64,000 bases of DNA from Alisma plantago-aquatica (taxonomy: Eukaryota; Streptophyta; Magnoliopsida; Alismatales; Alismataceae), in contig OY856409.1 of the NCBI GenBank assembly GCA_963693085.1, positions 1,613,569,711 to 1,613,633,710 of the forward strand. The letters run 5' to 3'. Position 1 is the stretch's first letter. Each line of letters begins with the position of its first letter. The translations under genes were made by a program, and so were the position numbers. The notes below the pieces were generated by a model. It made no database searches, was not told the DNA's origin, and saw nothing but the letters and a program-made list of their open reading frames with translations. Shown here one piece after another: positions 10,935-22,503 of this stretch.

Positions 10935-11344
10935 AAACGAGTGTGAACCCATTTGAGCTTAAACGAGTGTGAACCCATTTGAGCTGAAACGAGTGTGAAC
11001 CCATTTGAGTTGAAACGAGTGTGAACCCATTTGAGTTGAAATGAGTGTGAACCCATTTGAGCTGAAACGAGTGTGAACCCATTTGAGTTGAAACGAGTGT
11101 GAACCCATTTGAGCTGAAACGAGTGTGAACCCATTTGAGTTGAAACGAGTGTGAACCCATTTGAGTTGAAACGAGTGTGAACCCATTTGAGTTGAAACGA
11201 GTGTGAACCCATTTGAGCTGAAACGAGTGTGAACCCATTTGAGTTGAAATGAATGTGAACCCATTTGAGCTGAAACGAGTGTGAACCCATTTGAGTTGAA
11301 ACGAGTGTGATCCCATTTGAGCTGAAATGAGTGTGAACCCATTT
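10935..11344. repeat. 26-bp minisatellite, about 15.8 copies, intact LTR copy
   Basis: Unit of 26 bp: GAGTTGAAACGAGTGTG followed by AACCCATTT, with GAGCTGAAACG and GAAATGAG variants. Because 26 is not a multiple of three and the unit has no stop on the minus strand, all three minus frames stay open across the array and would repeat every 26 residues. I read this as a consequence of the repeat, not as a gene. The array lies inside the LTR, about 1.2 kb from its element-wise 5' end. Confidence 0.95.
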
Positions 11345-12629
11345 AGACCTATTGGTCCAAGATCGTTTAATAAAGTTTGATAAGGACCAACATAGGTATT
11401 AACGCCCCTCGTCTTCAACCTTGAATACAAGGTTTGTTCTTCACGAAAAAGCTTGCAAGAGTGCAAAGAAAGAGGGGGAAGAAGAAGGACTAACTATTAT
11501 TTGCAAGAATAAAAGTATGCATAACAAAGCAAGGTTTAGAGTTATAAAACCCTCCTCAAACGTTGTTCCTAGATCTCCAAGCTTCCAAGCTTCAAGCGTT
11601 TAATGGAGTCTTGAGATCCACAGGTTGGCCAACGGTTATTCTCTAAGGAAAAGATGGAGATGATCGGCTAGAACAAGAAACCTAAGTGAATTAACCATGA
11701 AACCAACCTTATACAAGGATTTCCTCCATGAATCCAAGCTAGAAGATGGTGCTCTCTTACCTTAGAACATGTTGTTCGTTTCCCTGAGCTCCATAGCTTT
11801 GCCTAAGTCAGTCTAAGAAAGGAAATAAGAAGGGAAGAAAGGAAATGTTTCCTTTGGTTGTAAAGGAAAGGATCATATATACTTTGAGGTTATCTTCATC
11901 ATAAGGACAACTTACTCCTCCTTTTCACAACTAGGTCCTTCCTTTCTTTTAGGCACGTCCCTCCTCTTCATATCTAAGGTAAAACTTCTTCTAAGACCAA
12001 GGACTAAAGGCAAGGAAGGTCAACTTGTCACTATGGTGTACATATACATATAAGGGTCTCCTTTACTTACAACTTTGGTGGTTTAATTACAAAGGTGTTT
12101 CTTATAATATGATTATTCAAATGAAGTGCCTCCTTCATTATTATAACTTTAAATGATGTCAAAAGTCATAAAAGATATTCTAGAAAGTGTATATCACAAG
12201 TTGCGCCCCACATTTTGGGTAAATTGCACTTTACACCAAAATTAGGGTTTTAAGCACAAGGATTGCTCCACAAGTTGCACCTTGGTGCCCAAACTTGGGA
12301 GATCCCTCATACCTCATCATATTCATTCATATGATGTCTCTTTATTAGAGGAACATCTTAACCTGTGTAATTTGCAAGTTAACCCCTCTAATTGGGTAAT
12401 TTGCACATAGGTCCCTGTATTACCAAACAATATTACAATCATTGTTTTCAAAAGGTCAGAAATGAAAATGTATGTTCCTTAGGAACTTAATTACATGCCA
12501 AAAGATAATCACAAGGATTTAATTACATATTTAGGCAAACAACCTAGGGTTAATTCATAACTGAGGTCAGGGATGTTACAAATTATCCACCCCTTACAAG
12601 GATTTCGTCCCCAAAATCGATAAAACATA

Positions 12630-15600
12630 TTAAGAGAAAAGAGCAGGGTATTTCCTTCTCATCTCTTTCTCTAGTTCCCAAGTGGCTTCTTCAACACCAC
12701 AGTGATTCCAGAGGACTTTTACAAGACTTATATCTTTCTTCTTTAGCTTTTTAATTCTGTTATCAAGGATTGACACTGGTCCTTCCTCATAAGTTATATC
12801 TTCATTCAATTCTACTTCCATAGGTTGTAGAACTGACTCGGTATCGGGATGACATTTCCTTAACATAGAAATGTGAAACACAGGGTGTAGTTTTTGTAAT
12901 TCTGGTGGTAACTTTAGTCTATAGGCTACCTTTCCAACCCATTCAATGATTGGATAAGGCCCCATAAATCTAGGAGCTAACTTCCCTTTCCTTCCAAAGT
13001 GAAGGACTCCTTTCCAAGGTGAGACCTTGAGATACACTCTGTCTCCAACCTGGAACTCCAACGGTCTACGACGCTTGTCAGCATAAGATTTCTATCTATC
13101 CTGTACAGTCTTAATATGTTGTTGTATTACTTTAATCTTCTCCGTAGTCTGCTGCACAAGATCATGACCTAACAACTGATGTTCACCAGTCTCATACCAA
13201 CACAAAGGTGATCTACAATGTCTACCATACAAAGCCTCATAAGGTGCCATATCAATACTATGTTGATAGCTATTGTTATAGGCAAACTCTATCAAGCTTA
13301 GGTGCAGATCCCAACTTCCTGTGAATTGGAGAACACATGTTCTCAACAAGTCGTCCATGGTCTGTATAGTCCTTTCCGATTGTCCATCTGTCTGTGGATG
13401 AAAGGTTGTACTAAACCTTAACTGGGTGCCTAGTGCCCTATGTAGTTGTTCCCAAAAATGACTTGTGAACTAAGGACCTCTGTTTGAAACTATAGAGACA
13501 GGAACCCCATGCAAACGCACTATCTCTTGAACGTATAACTGGGATAACCTTTCAGTAGAATAGGTTGTTTCGACAGGTAAGAAATGCGCTGTCTTAGTCA
13601 ACCTATCAACAATTACCCAAATGGAATCATGTCCTTTGTTTGTTCTAGGTAGGCCAACAACAAAGTACATGGTTACATAATCCCACTTCCACTGTGGTAT
13701 GGGTAAAGGTTGCATTGTTCCTGCAGGCTTCTGGTGTTCAGCTTTAACTTGCTGACACACCAAACACCTCAGAACAAACTCAGCTACATCCTTCTTCATC
13801 CCAGGCCACCAATACATATCTTTCAACTTTTGATACATCTTGGTGCTCCCTGGATGCATAGCATACATAGAAGAATGAGCTTCCTCCAGGACTAACTTCC
13901 TCAGGTTATCCACATCTGGCACATTCATCCTCCCATGATAGCATGCCACTTGATCATCTGATTCATGAAAACCTTCTTGCCTCTCATCACCATACTCAGA
14001 TATGATCTGCTGAACTGCAACATCAACTTGTTGTGCCTCCTTAATCTGCTCTCTTAGGGTGGGTTTGATATGCATCTCAGCCAACAACCCGACAATCCAT
14101 GACATCTTCATCTGTACATTGTCTTGCCTTAAGGAGATAAGCATATCTCTCCTAGGGCATACTAAAGAGTTTAATTGTGCCCTATCAGAGGATGATGTTG
14201 TTGATTTCCTACTCAAGGCATCTGCAACTACATTGGCCTTCCCTGGATGGTAATCAATCGTACAATCATAATCCTTGATTAACTCCATCCAGCGAAGTTG
14301 CCTCATGTTAAGGTCATGCTTAGAGAAGATATACTTAAGATTCTTATGATCAGTGAAAACCTGGAATGTTTCTCCATATAGATAGTGTCTCCAGATTTTC
14401 AAAGCATGAACCACAGCAGCTAACTCTAAATCATGTGTCGGATAATTCTCCTCGTGTTTCTCAAGTTGTCGAGAAGCAAAAGAAATCACATGCTTATCCT
14501 GCATCAGCACACATCTGAGTCCATTCTTGGAGGCATCACAGAAAACTATGTATCCTTTGCCTTGCTCAGGTAGCACAAGTACATGTGCACTTGTCAACCT
14601 CTCATTTAGTTGCTGAAAAGATTTCTGGCACTTATCGCTCCAGTCAAAAGGAACTTCTTTCTGGGTTAACTTAGTCAAGGGTAGGGCTATAGAACTGAAG
14701 TTCTTAATGAACCTTCGATAATAGCCAGCCAACCCTAAGAAACTACGAATCTCCGCCAGTGTCTTCGGTTGTTCCCACTGTAGAACAGATTCTACCTTTT
14801 TAGGGTCAACACGAATTCCCGAGGCAGATACCACATATCCAAGAAAAGATACCTCCGGCAACCAGAACTCACACTTGCTAAACTTAGCGTATAACTCATG
14901 TTGTCTTAGCAAAGTTAGAGCCTGACAAAGATGTTGTTCATGTTGCTGAGCATCTCTACTATAGATTAGAATGTCATCTATAAAGACAACAACACACTGA
15001 TCGAGGAAAGGTCAGAAGATTCTATTCATGAGTTCCATAAATGCAGTCGGTGCATTAGTTAGTCCAAACGACATAACTGTGAACTCATAGTGACCATACC
15101 TTGTTCTGAAAGCAGACTTGGGTATGTCACTATCCTTAATACGAAGTTGATGATATCCAGACCTCAAATCTATCTTTGAGAAGACAGTTGCACCACGCAA
15201 CTGGTCAAAGAGATCATCAATCCTCGGCAGAGGGTACTTATTCTTTATTGTTACTTTATTTAATTGCCTGTAATCAATGCACAACCGCATTGATCCATCT
15301 TTCTTTTTAACAAAAAGGATCGGAGCACCCCAAGGTGAAGTGCTTGGTCAGATGAAACCCTTCTCAAGCAACTCTTGAAGCTGCTTCTTGAGTTCTGCCA
15401 TCTCAGCAGGCGCCATCCTATACAGTGTCTGGGCTATAGGTTGGGTATCTGGGATCAAATTGATCTCAAAATCAATTTCCCGAGGCGGTGGCATACCTGG
15501 AAGTTCTTCAGTAAATACATCTTCAAATTCCCTGACTATAGGAACTTCAGCAAGGTTAGGACTTTTCATGGTGGTATCTATCACATGGGCCAAGAATGCA

Positions 15601-17281
15601 TAACATCCTTGCCTCATCAGCTTGTCAGCAACCATAGCAGACACAAGACAGGTGGGTAGAATCTTTCTCTCTCCTTGAAAGATCCATGTGTTGCTCTCAT
15701 CAGCAAACACAGCCTGCTTGGATTCACAACCCAAGACAACTCTATACCTTTCCAAGGTATCCATCCCAAGGATTATATCAAATCCTTGCATATCAAGTGG
15801 TATAAGATCCACTTGAATGAGATGATCAGAAAAGAAGAGAATGCAGGGACAGCGTACCTCTTGCAAAATAGCAGAACCTCTCAACGGAGTCTCAAGCAAC
15901 AAGCTATCTGCCCTATGACTAACTGTCATGTTGCATTTACGAATCACTCTTCGAGTGATAAAAGAGTGCGTAGCACCCGGGTCAATCAAAATAGATACAA
16001 CACAAGATTTAGACATATTAGAATATAAAAGTTCCATCTGACCTGCCACAACCCGTGGATTGACCACTGCTTCTGGTGGGTTCATAGCATAGAACCTCAT
16101 TGTCGCCTGAGGTTGAGTTGGTGCTGATGATCCAGCCTGAGACGCTTGCCCACGTCCTCTAGCTACTCCTTGAGACTGCCTTCTCTGTGATCCCTGTTGA
16201 TTCTGCCTCTGAGGTTGTGTCATACTGACAGGCCTAGACCTACAGTCCTTCATCAGATGTCCCACCTTCCCACAGTTATAACAACTTCTTTCCAGTTGTT
16301 GTGGTCTTGGTGGTCCTGTGACTGACATTGATGCTGAACTGCAAGTCGCTTGTGGCGGTAAACCTCGTCCTCTACCTCTACTTGGGGACCACTGAGTCTG
16401 AGAACTAGATCTGGGTGGTGGAGGTGTAGGTGCAGAGAATCTAGGCTTCTTAAAGTCTCTAGATGAAGATCCCTGGAACTGTGGATATCTCTTTTGGGTT
16501 TGTCTTTTCTCGACTACGGATCTCTCTATCCTTCAGACTGACTCAACGAAGGTAGAGAATCTCTCCCGATTTTCTAGTTCAGACACGGGAGTAGTCATGT
16601 TGGCATTCAAACCCTTCTCAAACCTCCTAATCCTTTCTTCATCTATGGTAGCCATATGTGGACAAAATCGCAACAACTCCATGAACTTAGCCTCATACTC
16701 GCTAATGTTCATCATACCTTGCCTCAGTCTCTCAAACTGGAGATCTTCTCATCCAGGAAGGTCTTTGGAAAATATATGTGGACAAATTCCTGACGAAAGT
16801 CTTCCCACGAGATCTCTATTCCAGGCCTCTTCTGCTCTTCAATGGTCCACCAGTGACCAGCACTGCCTTTGAGAAGATAGATAGCATGTCTAATCTTCTC
16901 ACCTTCGGGGATGTTGAGGATTCTGAAAGCTTTCTCCAACTCAGTTAACCAGAGGTCGACATCTGCCGGATCAGCTGTTCCAAAGTATTCGGTTGCTCTG
17001 ACTCGTCAAAGTCGCTCGAACGTCTTACTGATACCTTGTCCTTCAGGTTGGGTAGGTGCCCTAGGTGCAGGCATAGGCATCCTATCTGTTATGTGTGTCA
17101 TGGCAATCATAAACTGCCCAAACATGGTCTGAACAGCTGGGTTTCCCATGTCAGCTGGGTCAAACTGAGGTGGCTCCATAGGTGTCTCAGGTACAGGTTG
17201 CTCTATTTCTAGGTTCCTTGCACCTTCTCGAGGTGCAGCAACACTACATTCTGCCTCGTACTCCTCCTGTGGTCCAGACAT
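12630..17281 (-). pseudogene. CV-I gag-pol polyprotein, broken
   Basis: One reading unit starting at the ATG at 17281. Domains in order: gag (17281-16533); CCHC knuckle CYNCGKVGHLMKDC (about 16280-16240); aspartic protease LIDPGATHSFI; reverse transcriptase with its FIDD active site at 14984-14973; RNase H; integrase with HHCC zinc domain; and a C-terminal chromodomain (contains DNRIKKLKKKDISL) ending at 12630. Premature stops are at 17006, 16533, 15348, 15012, 13470 and 13092, and there is a one-base frameshift near 16742. The four pol stops fit CGA-to-TGA or CAG-to-TAG. Two of the three integrase catalytic acidic residues appear changed: MYFVVGL in place of the usual MDF, and SNRGP in place of SDRGP. 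The element cannot be autonomous. Confidence 0.92.
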
Positions 17282-17396
17282 CCTTAATTATCTTCTTCTC
17301 CTAGGGAGCAGAAGACTCTATTAGATAAGAAAGAAGTACTAAGGATAGACTTGACATTCTAAGTCCTATGTCTCTGTAGACTCAGCGAACCTAGAG

Positions 17397-17408
17397 CTCT
17401 GATACCAC
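17397..17408 (-). other. Primer-binding site of CV-I (initiator Met tRNA)
   Basis: Minus-strand TGGTATCAGAGC, followed by TC. It lies five bases (ATTAG) from the LTR end if the LTR starts at 17413, the same spacing as in CV-II (43315). Confidence 0.85.
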
Positions 17409-19254
17409 TAATTGTGGGCTCTGATCTCCAAAACACAAGATAAACATAGCGGAAGTGATTCGATTAATAGCGGAATATGAAAAATCACGAGAAATTAAAA
17501 ACTTTTCGAAAACGAGATCTCAAAAACTTGAAACTCCTCTCATAAAAGTAAGATGAACTGTTTACATCTCTGATAAATCACTTGTCGAGTGATTATATAC
17601 ATTATGATACAAAATTTCAAGACTTCAAAATTCTCAGATCAACAAACTCCTAGGACCTAAGTGTACAGAGACGACATAAGACTATTCTATCTACAAGACT
17701 AGACAACACAGTGTTTCCACCTGAAATCACTGCTACTCCTGGTTTTTCCGCTGCTACTGCTGTCCACCTGCAGATCGGTTCCTTCGACCTCGACGTCCAC
17801 CTAAAGGTAGAAAATCTACGGGGTGAGACAATTTTAAATAATTGTCCCAGCGAGAGTTATAACTCTCCACCAGAAACTTTGTTAAAAGCAATCAAAGGAA
17901 TATCATGAGCATGTAACTTAGATTACTCACAGCAGGCTTGATAACAATTATTCACCTTTATTAAGGAATATGAAGAACATGTATAATAATACTTGAACAA
18001 GATATTAAATACAAGAAATGTAATAACAACCAATGTTATTCGATGTTTAACCTAAGAAGTTATGCTACGCGGTTGATTATGTTTTACAAACAGCATTATG
18101 CCCTGCGGAGATGAGGTATACCACTCATGCTCCAACCGATCACTAGTAAGTCGCATCGGTATCATACTAGGTCATCGAAAGAGCCGGATTCTCATGACCT
18201 TCAACTACCTCAGTCAGGATGAGGATAAACATGCAGGACATCTAGTGTCTCTGCTATTATAGCTCACCAGGGCATTCTGGTACTTTGCTATTAGAGTCAC
18301 ATTGGCATTCTGCACTCTCTTCGCTATCGAAAGATTTCATGTTTATCTCTCATCGATGCGGTATAAAAGATTCCTTTGGGAGAATAGTGTTACATCATCC
18401 CGGTATAAATATATAGTGAAGGGTTGATGGATTAAGATACATCCACATCAACTCCTACACTAGGATGTAAGGATATACACATCCATATTCCCCCACATAC
18501 TCTAAAGTATGTGATCCAGGAGTTCCCTTAGGAAAACCTGTTTCACCGTCATTTAAACTCTGACAATGATGGATCTATGATCAGGGCTCTACATGATATA
18601 ATTATACTTGGTTATTAGGTACATTTCAGTATTCGTTTAGCATCATACATGTTTCCAAACATTCAAGTACTAAACATGGCTATAACAGAAGAATACTAAA
18701 TGTAACAGGTATTACTCATATCAGTTATCAGATGGATATCAATTCTTAATTATCTTATCACTATGATTCAGGAACATGGGTGCTCACACCCTTATATCAT
18801 CATAACACTTACTATCAAGTGACATGTCAGTATCAAGTCATCTATTAGCATGACATTGATGTCATTCATGGCCCTTAAGGCATATCCGTTTCATATGATG
18901 CTACTTGCATCTAGGCAACATAGTTATTTCTGTTCATAAGCTATTAACATACTTTCAATGGATATGATTATTCTCTTATAATAACCTGCATGATTAAATC
19001 AATTGATAATAATCAACAATTCATAGTCAGATCAGCAGTCAATAAGATAGAAATTAACCTTTCAATTCAAAGGTTATACTTTTATGTCCTTACAAAGGGT
19101 AAGATTCCCTTGTTTACATCACTTAGGGTTATTCACCCCTTTCATTATGATTGGGAATAATAATTCCTCATCTCATATCTTGATCATACAATTCATGCTT
19201 AAAGGAATAACAAGAGTTTAGAGTTTATTGTTCATTTCAACATATTACCATGAA

Positions 19255-19386
19255 CTAGGGTTTACTATTCACATTACTCATGATTACCGTAGAATTAGGG
19301 TTTACTATTCACATTACTCATGATTACCCTAGAATTAGGGTTTACTATTCACATTACTCATGATTACCCTAGAATTAGGGTTTACT
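19255..19386. repeat. 40-bp tandem repeat, right LTR copy
   Basis: Three copies of the unit described at 10453-10580, with one point difference (TTACCGTAG in place of TTACCCTAG) in the first copy. Confidence 0.87.
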
Positions 19387-19737
19387 AATTACTTCATAGT
19401 GAAATGAGCTCATAGCATCATCATGAATGAAAAACATCACCATTGATGCTTTCAAATTAGGTTAAGACTGATCAATTATCTTAATTAGGGTTTTCATTAT
19501 CTCTCATAAGTGGATCATACCCTAATCCTACATATTCATATACATTGAAGGTACTTTATTTGGGTTTTAATCCATAAATGGTACTTTCTCTCTCTGCTTA
19601 CTAATAGATGGTGATTATATTACTCTATATAGGGTTGGGTTAAGTCCTCATTGATTAACATAAACCAAATCACCACTATCATGTCATTAGGGTTTAAATA
19701 AAACAAGGTATCCCTTAATTGAACCTATATAAGCTTT

Positions 19738-19892
19738 AAACGAGTGTGAACCCATTTGAACTCAAACGAGTGTGAACCCATTTGAGCTGAAACGAGTGTG
19801 AAACCATTTGAGTTGAAATGAGTGTGAACCCATTTGAGTTGAAACGAGTGTGAACCCATTTGAGCTGAAACGAGTGTGAACCCATTTGAGTT
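19738..19892. repeat. 26-bp minisatellite, left part split by E2
   Basis: 155 bp, about six units, ending GAGTT immediately before the E2 terminal repeat. It resumes at 29936. The two parts together make 384 bp (14.8 units), one unit fewer than in the other LTR. Confidence 0.95.
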
Positions 19893-20335
19893 CACTACTA
19901 CAGAAATAGCATTCAGTGACACTTTTCTGGGCGTCGGTTATTAAGGAAAACTGACGCCTTCTATGTTAGGTGTCGGTTGTTTACGAAAACCGACGTCTAT
20001 ATTCGAAGACCAGCCAGACACGGGTACCGCTTTGTCTTCAGTGTCGGTTGTTTATAACAAACCGACGCTTAAAGTCGCCCGCGAAATCCATATTTCGATC
20101 AAAAAAAATAGTGTCATTTTCAGCGTCGGTTATTAAGGTAGAAACCGACGCCTATGTGCGATGAATATTTGCGCGAAAAGTGTCACCTTCAGCGTCGGTT
20201 ATTCAAGGATAACCGACGCTGAAGGTGGTTCCTGCCAAACAATTTCATGAAAATATCGTCCAATTGGACGTTAGTTTTTTCAAACAACCGACGCTAAAGA
20301 GATTAGGCGTCAGTTGTTTAAAACAACCGACGCTA
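19893..20335. repeat. 5' terminal and subterminal repeats of E2
   Basis: A terminal repeat followed by about a dozen copies of GCGTCGGTT or its complement AACCGACGC, mostly in inverted pairs separated by A/T-rich loops. In this superfamily these are the presumed TNPA-protein binding sites. Confidence 0.9.
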
Positions 20336-20735
20336 TTTGGGAACTTCATTACCCTCGATCGCCCGACTCTTCCCCTTTCTTCTATTTCATTGTGAGCGAT
20401 TTCTTCTCTACTGCCGCCGATTTCTCTCCGGTGATTTCTTCTCCAGCTCCCCTTCTCCGGCGCCCCCTTCTCCGGCGCCCCTTTCTCCGCCACCACTCCT
20501 GCTCACCGCCGCTCCTGCCGTCGTTGGACACCTGCTAGCCGCCGCTCCTGCTCGCCGAAGATCCTGCTGCTCTGCGTCGCCGCCGCCTGCTCGCCGCCGC
20601 TCCTGCTCGCCGCCTGCTCGCCGCCTGCTCGCCACCACTCCTACTCGCCGCCGCCGCCGCTTGCTCCTTCCTTCCTCCTTGTTGCTTCTCTGCTCTGCGT
20701 CTCCTTGATCACGCCCTAACTCCGTTTCTCACAAG
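20336..20735 (+). other. GC-rich leader exon of CACTA E2
   Basis: Starts right after the subterminal repeats and is made of GCCGCCGCTCCTGCTCGCC-like imperfect repeats, far richer in CpG than the rest of the window. It stays open in several frames without any recognisable protein, and ends at a plausible splice donor (CAAG|GTACTAG, 20729-20736). The best reading is the untranslated first exon and promoter-proximal region of the transposase transcript. A captured gene piece cannot be excluded. Confidence 0.45.
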
Positions 20736-21729
20736 GTACTAGCATCAAGCCATTCCTCTGCCATTCTTTCCATTCAGTAATAGTCTCATCTCCTTGTTCC
20801 ACACCATAACTTGGCTGATGTCAAGCCCATGCTCAAAAACATCTACCTATTCTATCCATGTTCGTGTGGCATTCCCATTTTCAGGAGTCAATGACCATCC
20901 TTTACAGAAATATCTGCATCTCAAGCATAATTGATCCAAAAAAAATACTACTAACTAACATGATTTAAATTGGCTATAATTAGAATCCCAAAACTCAAGA
21001 ACACATATGTGTTTATGAATGAAACATTCTAAATAGGAGAATGTCAATTTAGACACATATACTATGTGGATTTGCACACAAGGAAGCATTCTAAATAGGT
21101 AGAAGATAGATTATCCTCCCGTGGACCAAGACCCAATGGTAACTATTTGTCGTGCATCAAAACAAAATCAGCAACCAAGGTATGATGCATAATATATATC
21201 CATTTTTTTACTTTTGGGGGTGCGCCTTATACTATTTGAAATCCTTGATTTTATCTTCTATCCTAAATAAAATTAAGGGACCCATGATTAGAAAACAATT
21301 CCAAACTTGGCACCCACACTAATTGGAAGGAAATAAAATATGATTATTGAAATGCACATTTGTGACGTGATACCTTTTTTAGGATGCATATATTAGATTC
21401 AACCTTTGAGACATCCTTTTATGAGTTCCAATACAATTAGGGTTTCATTTCATTGCCATTGTATGTATTATAATATTACATCTTTCACATAAAAATTAAT
21501 TAAATTGAATCCTATTGGAACCCTAATTTAAATCCTAATTTGATTTAAACTTGTCCATTCTAGCATCCTAATTTGATTTGATTAAACCCTAACATTGTTT
21601 AAACCCTAACATCAATTGTGATGAAACCCTAACATGTACATATCTATTATTGTGTTTGTTGGCCTAGAAACCCGTCCGAGATTGACTCATTAGGAGTAAA
21701 TCTTGGATAGTCCCCGGTTTGGGACTGTT

Positions 21730-21919
21730 CTTGAACACCTAATCTCACTTAGGATGTAAGTGTATAATGTGTATTGGGTTTTCGAGAAAATTTTGGTAGC
21801 ATTTCCCCGTTTGTTCTCTAAGTACATATGTACTTAGAGAACAGCGGGGAAATGCTGCCGAAATTTTCTCGAAAACCCAATACACATTATACACTTACTA
21901 GTGAGATTAGGTGTTCAAG
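21730..21919. repeat. 190-bp palindrome, E2 copy 1
   Basis: CTTGAACACCTAATCTCAC to its complement, centred at 21827/21828 in GTACATATGTAC. The arms are nearly perfect; the left arm is 6 bp longer. Confidence 0.88.
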
Positions 21920-22178
21920 GATGGGATAGGTGGTACACATTTATAATATATAAGAATGACATCACATGTGTTTGTTGGCCTAGAATGTGAACAATCATTG
22001 TTTTTTATATTACTTGTACATTGGTATAAATTAGAATGAACAATCACTAAATTATATACTGTTTGTATGGAGTTCGGCTTCATTGTAGATATCTATTATT
22101 GTGTTTTTTGGCCTGGAAACCCGTCCAAGATTGACTCATTAGGAGTAAATCTTGGATAGTCCCCGGTTTGGGACTGTT

Positions 22179-22368
22179 CTTGAACACCTAATCTCACTTA
22201 GGATGTAAGTGTATACTGTGTATTGGGTTTTCGAGAAAATTTCAGTAGCATTTCCCCGTTTGTTCTCTAAGTACATATGTACTTAGAGAACAGCAGGGAA
22301 ATGCTGCCGAAATTTTCTTGAAAACCAAATACACATTATACACTTACTAGTGAGATTAGGTGTTCAAG
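22179..22368. repeat. 190-bp palindrome, E2 copy 2
   Basis: Same palindrome, centred at 22276/22277, inside the second copy of the tandem duplication. Confidence 0.88.
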
Positions 22369-22503
22369 GATGGGATAGGTGGTACACATTTATTATATAT
22401 AAGAATGACATCACATTATATGCTTAGGATGTAAGTGTATACCCTAATCTTTTCCTAATATATACTTGTTTCCTAATATATACTTGTTTTCTCTGATCAT
22501 AGA

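Larger units (their letters stand above)
8619..12580 (-). repeat. CV-I 3' LTR (left copy), tip truncated
   Basis: 3962 bp ending GGGATGTTACA at 12580. By eye about 97 percent identical to the right copy over the first 480 bp. It has no real gene. It contains a three-copy 40-bp repeat, a 26-bp minisatellite and candidate TATA elements on the minus strand just downstream of the minisatellite (CTTATATAGG near 10930). The left tip lacks the TGTGGGCTC seen at 17413-17421. Confidence 0.9.
20736..22503 (+). other. E2 first intron, with tandem-duplicated palindromes
   Basis: AT-rich and without coding signal, ending at an acceptor CATAG just before the TNP2-like ATG. Bases 21640-22088 are largely repeated at 22089-22440 (TATCTATTATTGTGTT starts both). 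Each copy holds one 190-bp palindrome. Nothing else is recognised. Confidence 0.6.

Noticed and set aside
10922..11466. Repeat-encoded 122-177-residue proteins on the minus strand
   Set aside because: All three frames are open only because the 26-bp unit has no stop; no domain, and the array lies in an LTR.
15675..16028. 117-residue plus-strand frame within the CV-I coding region
   Set aside because: Antisense shadow of the gag-protease frame.
20337..20708. 123-residue protein of Pro/Ala/Arg repeats
   Set aside because: Several frames are open at once in a GC-rich imperfect repeat; more likely an untranslated leader.
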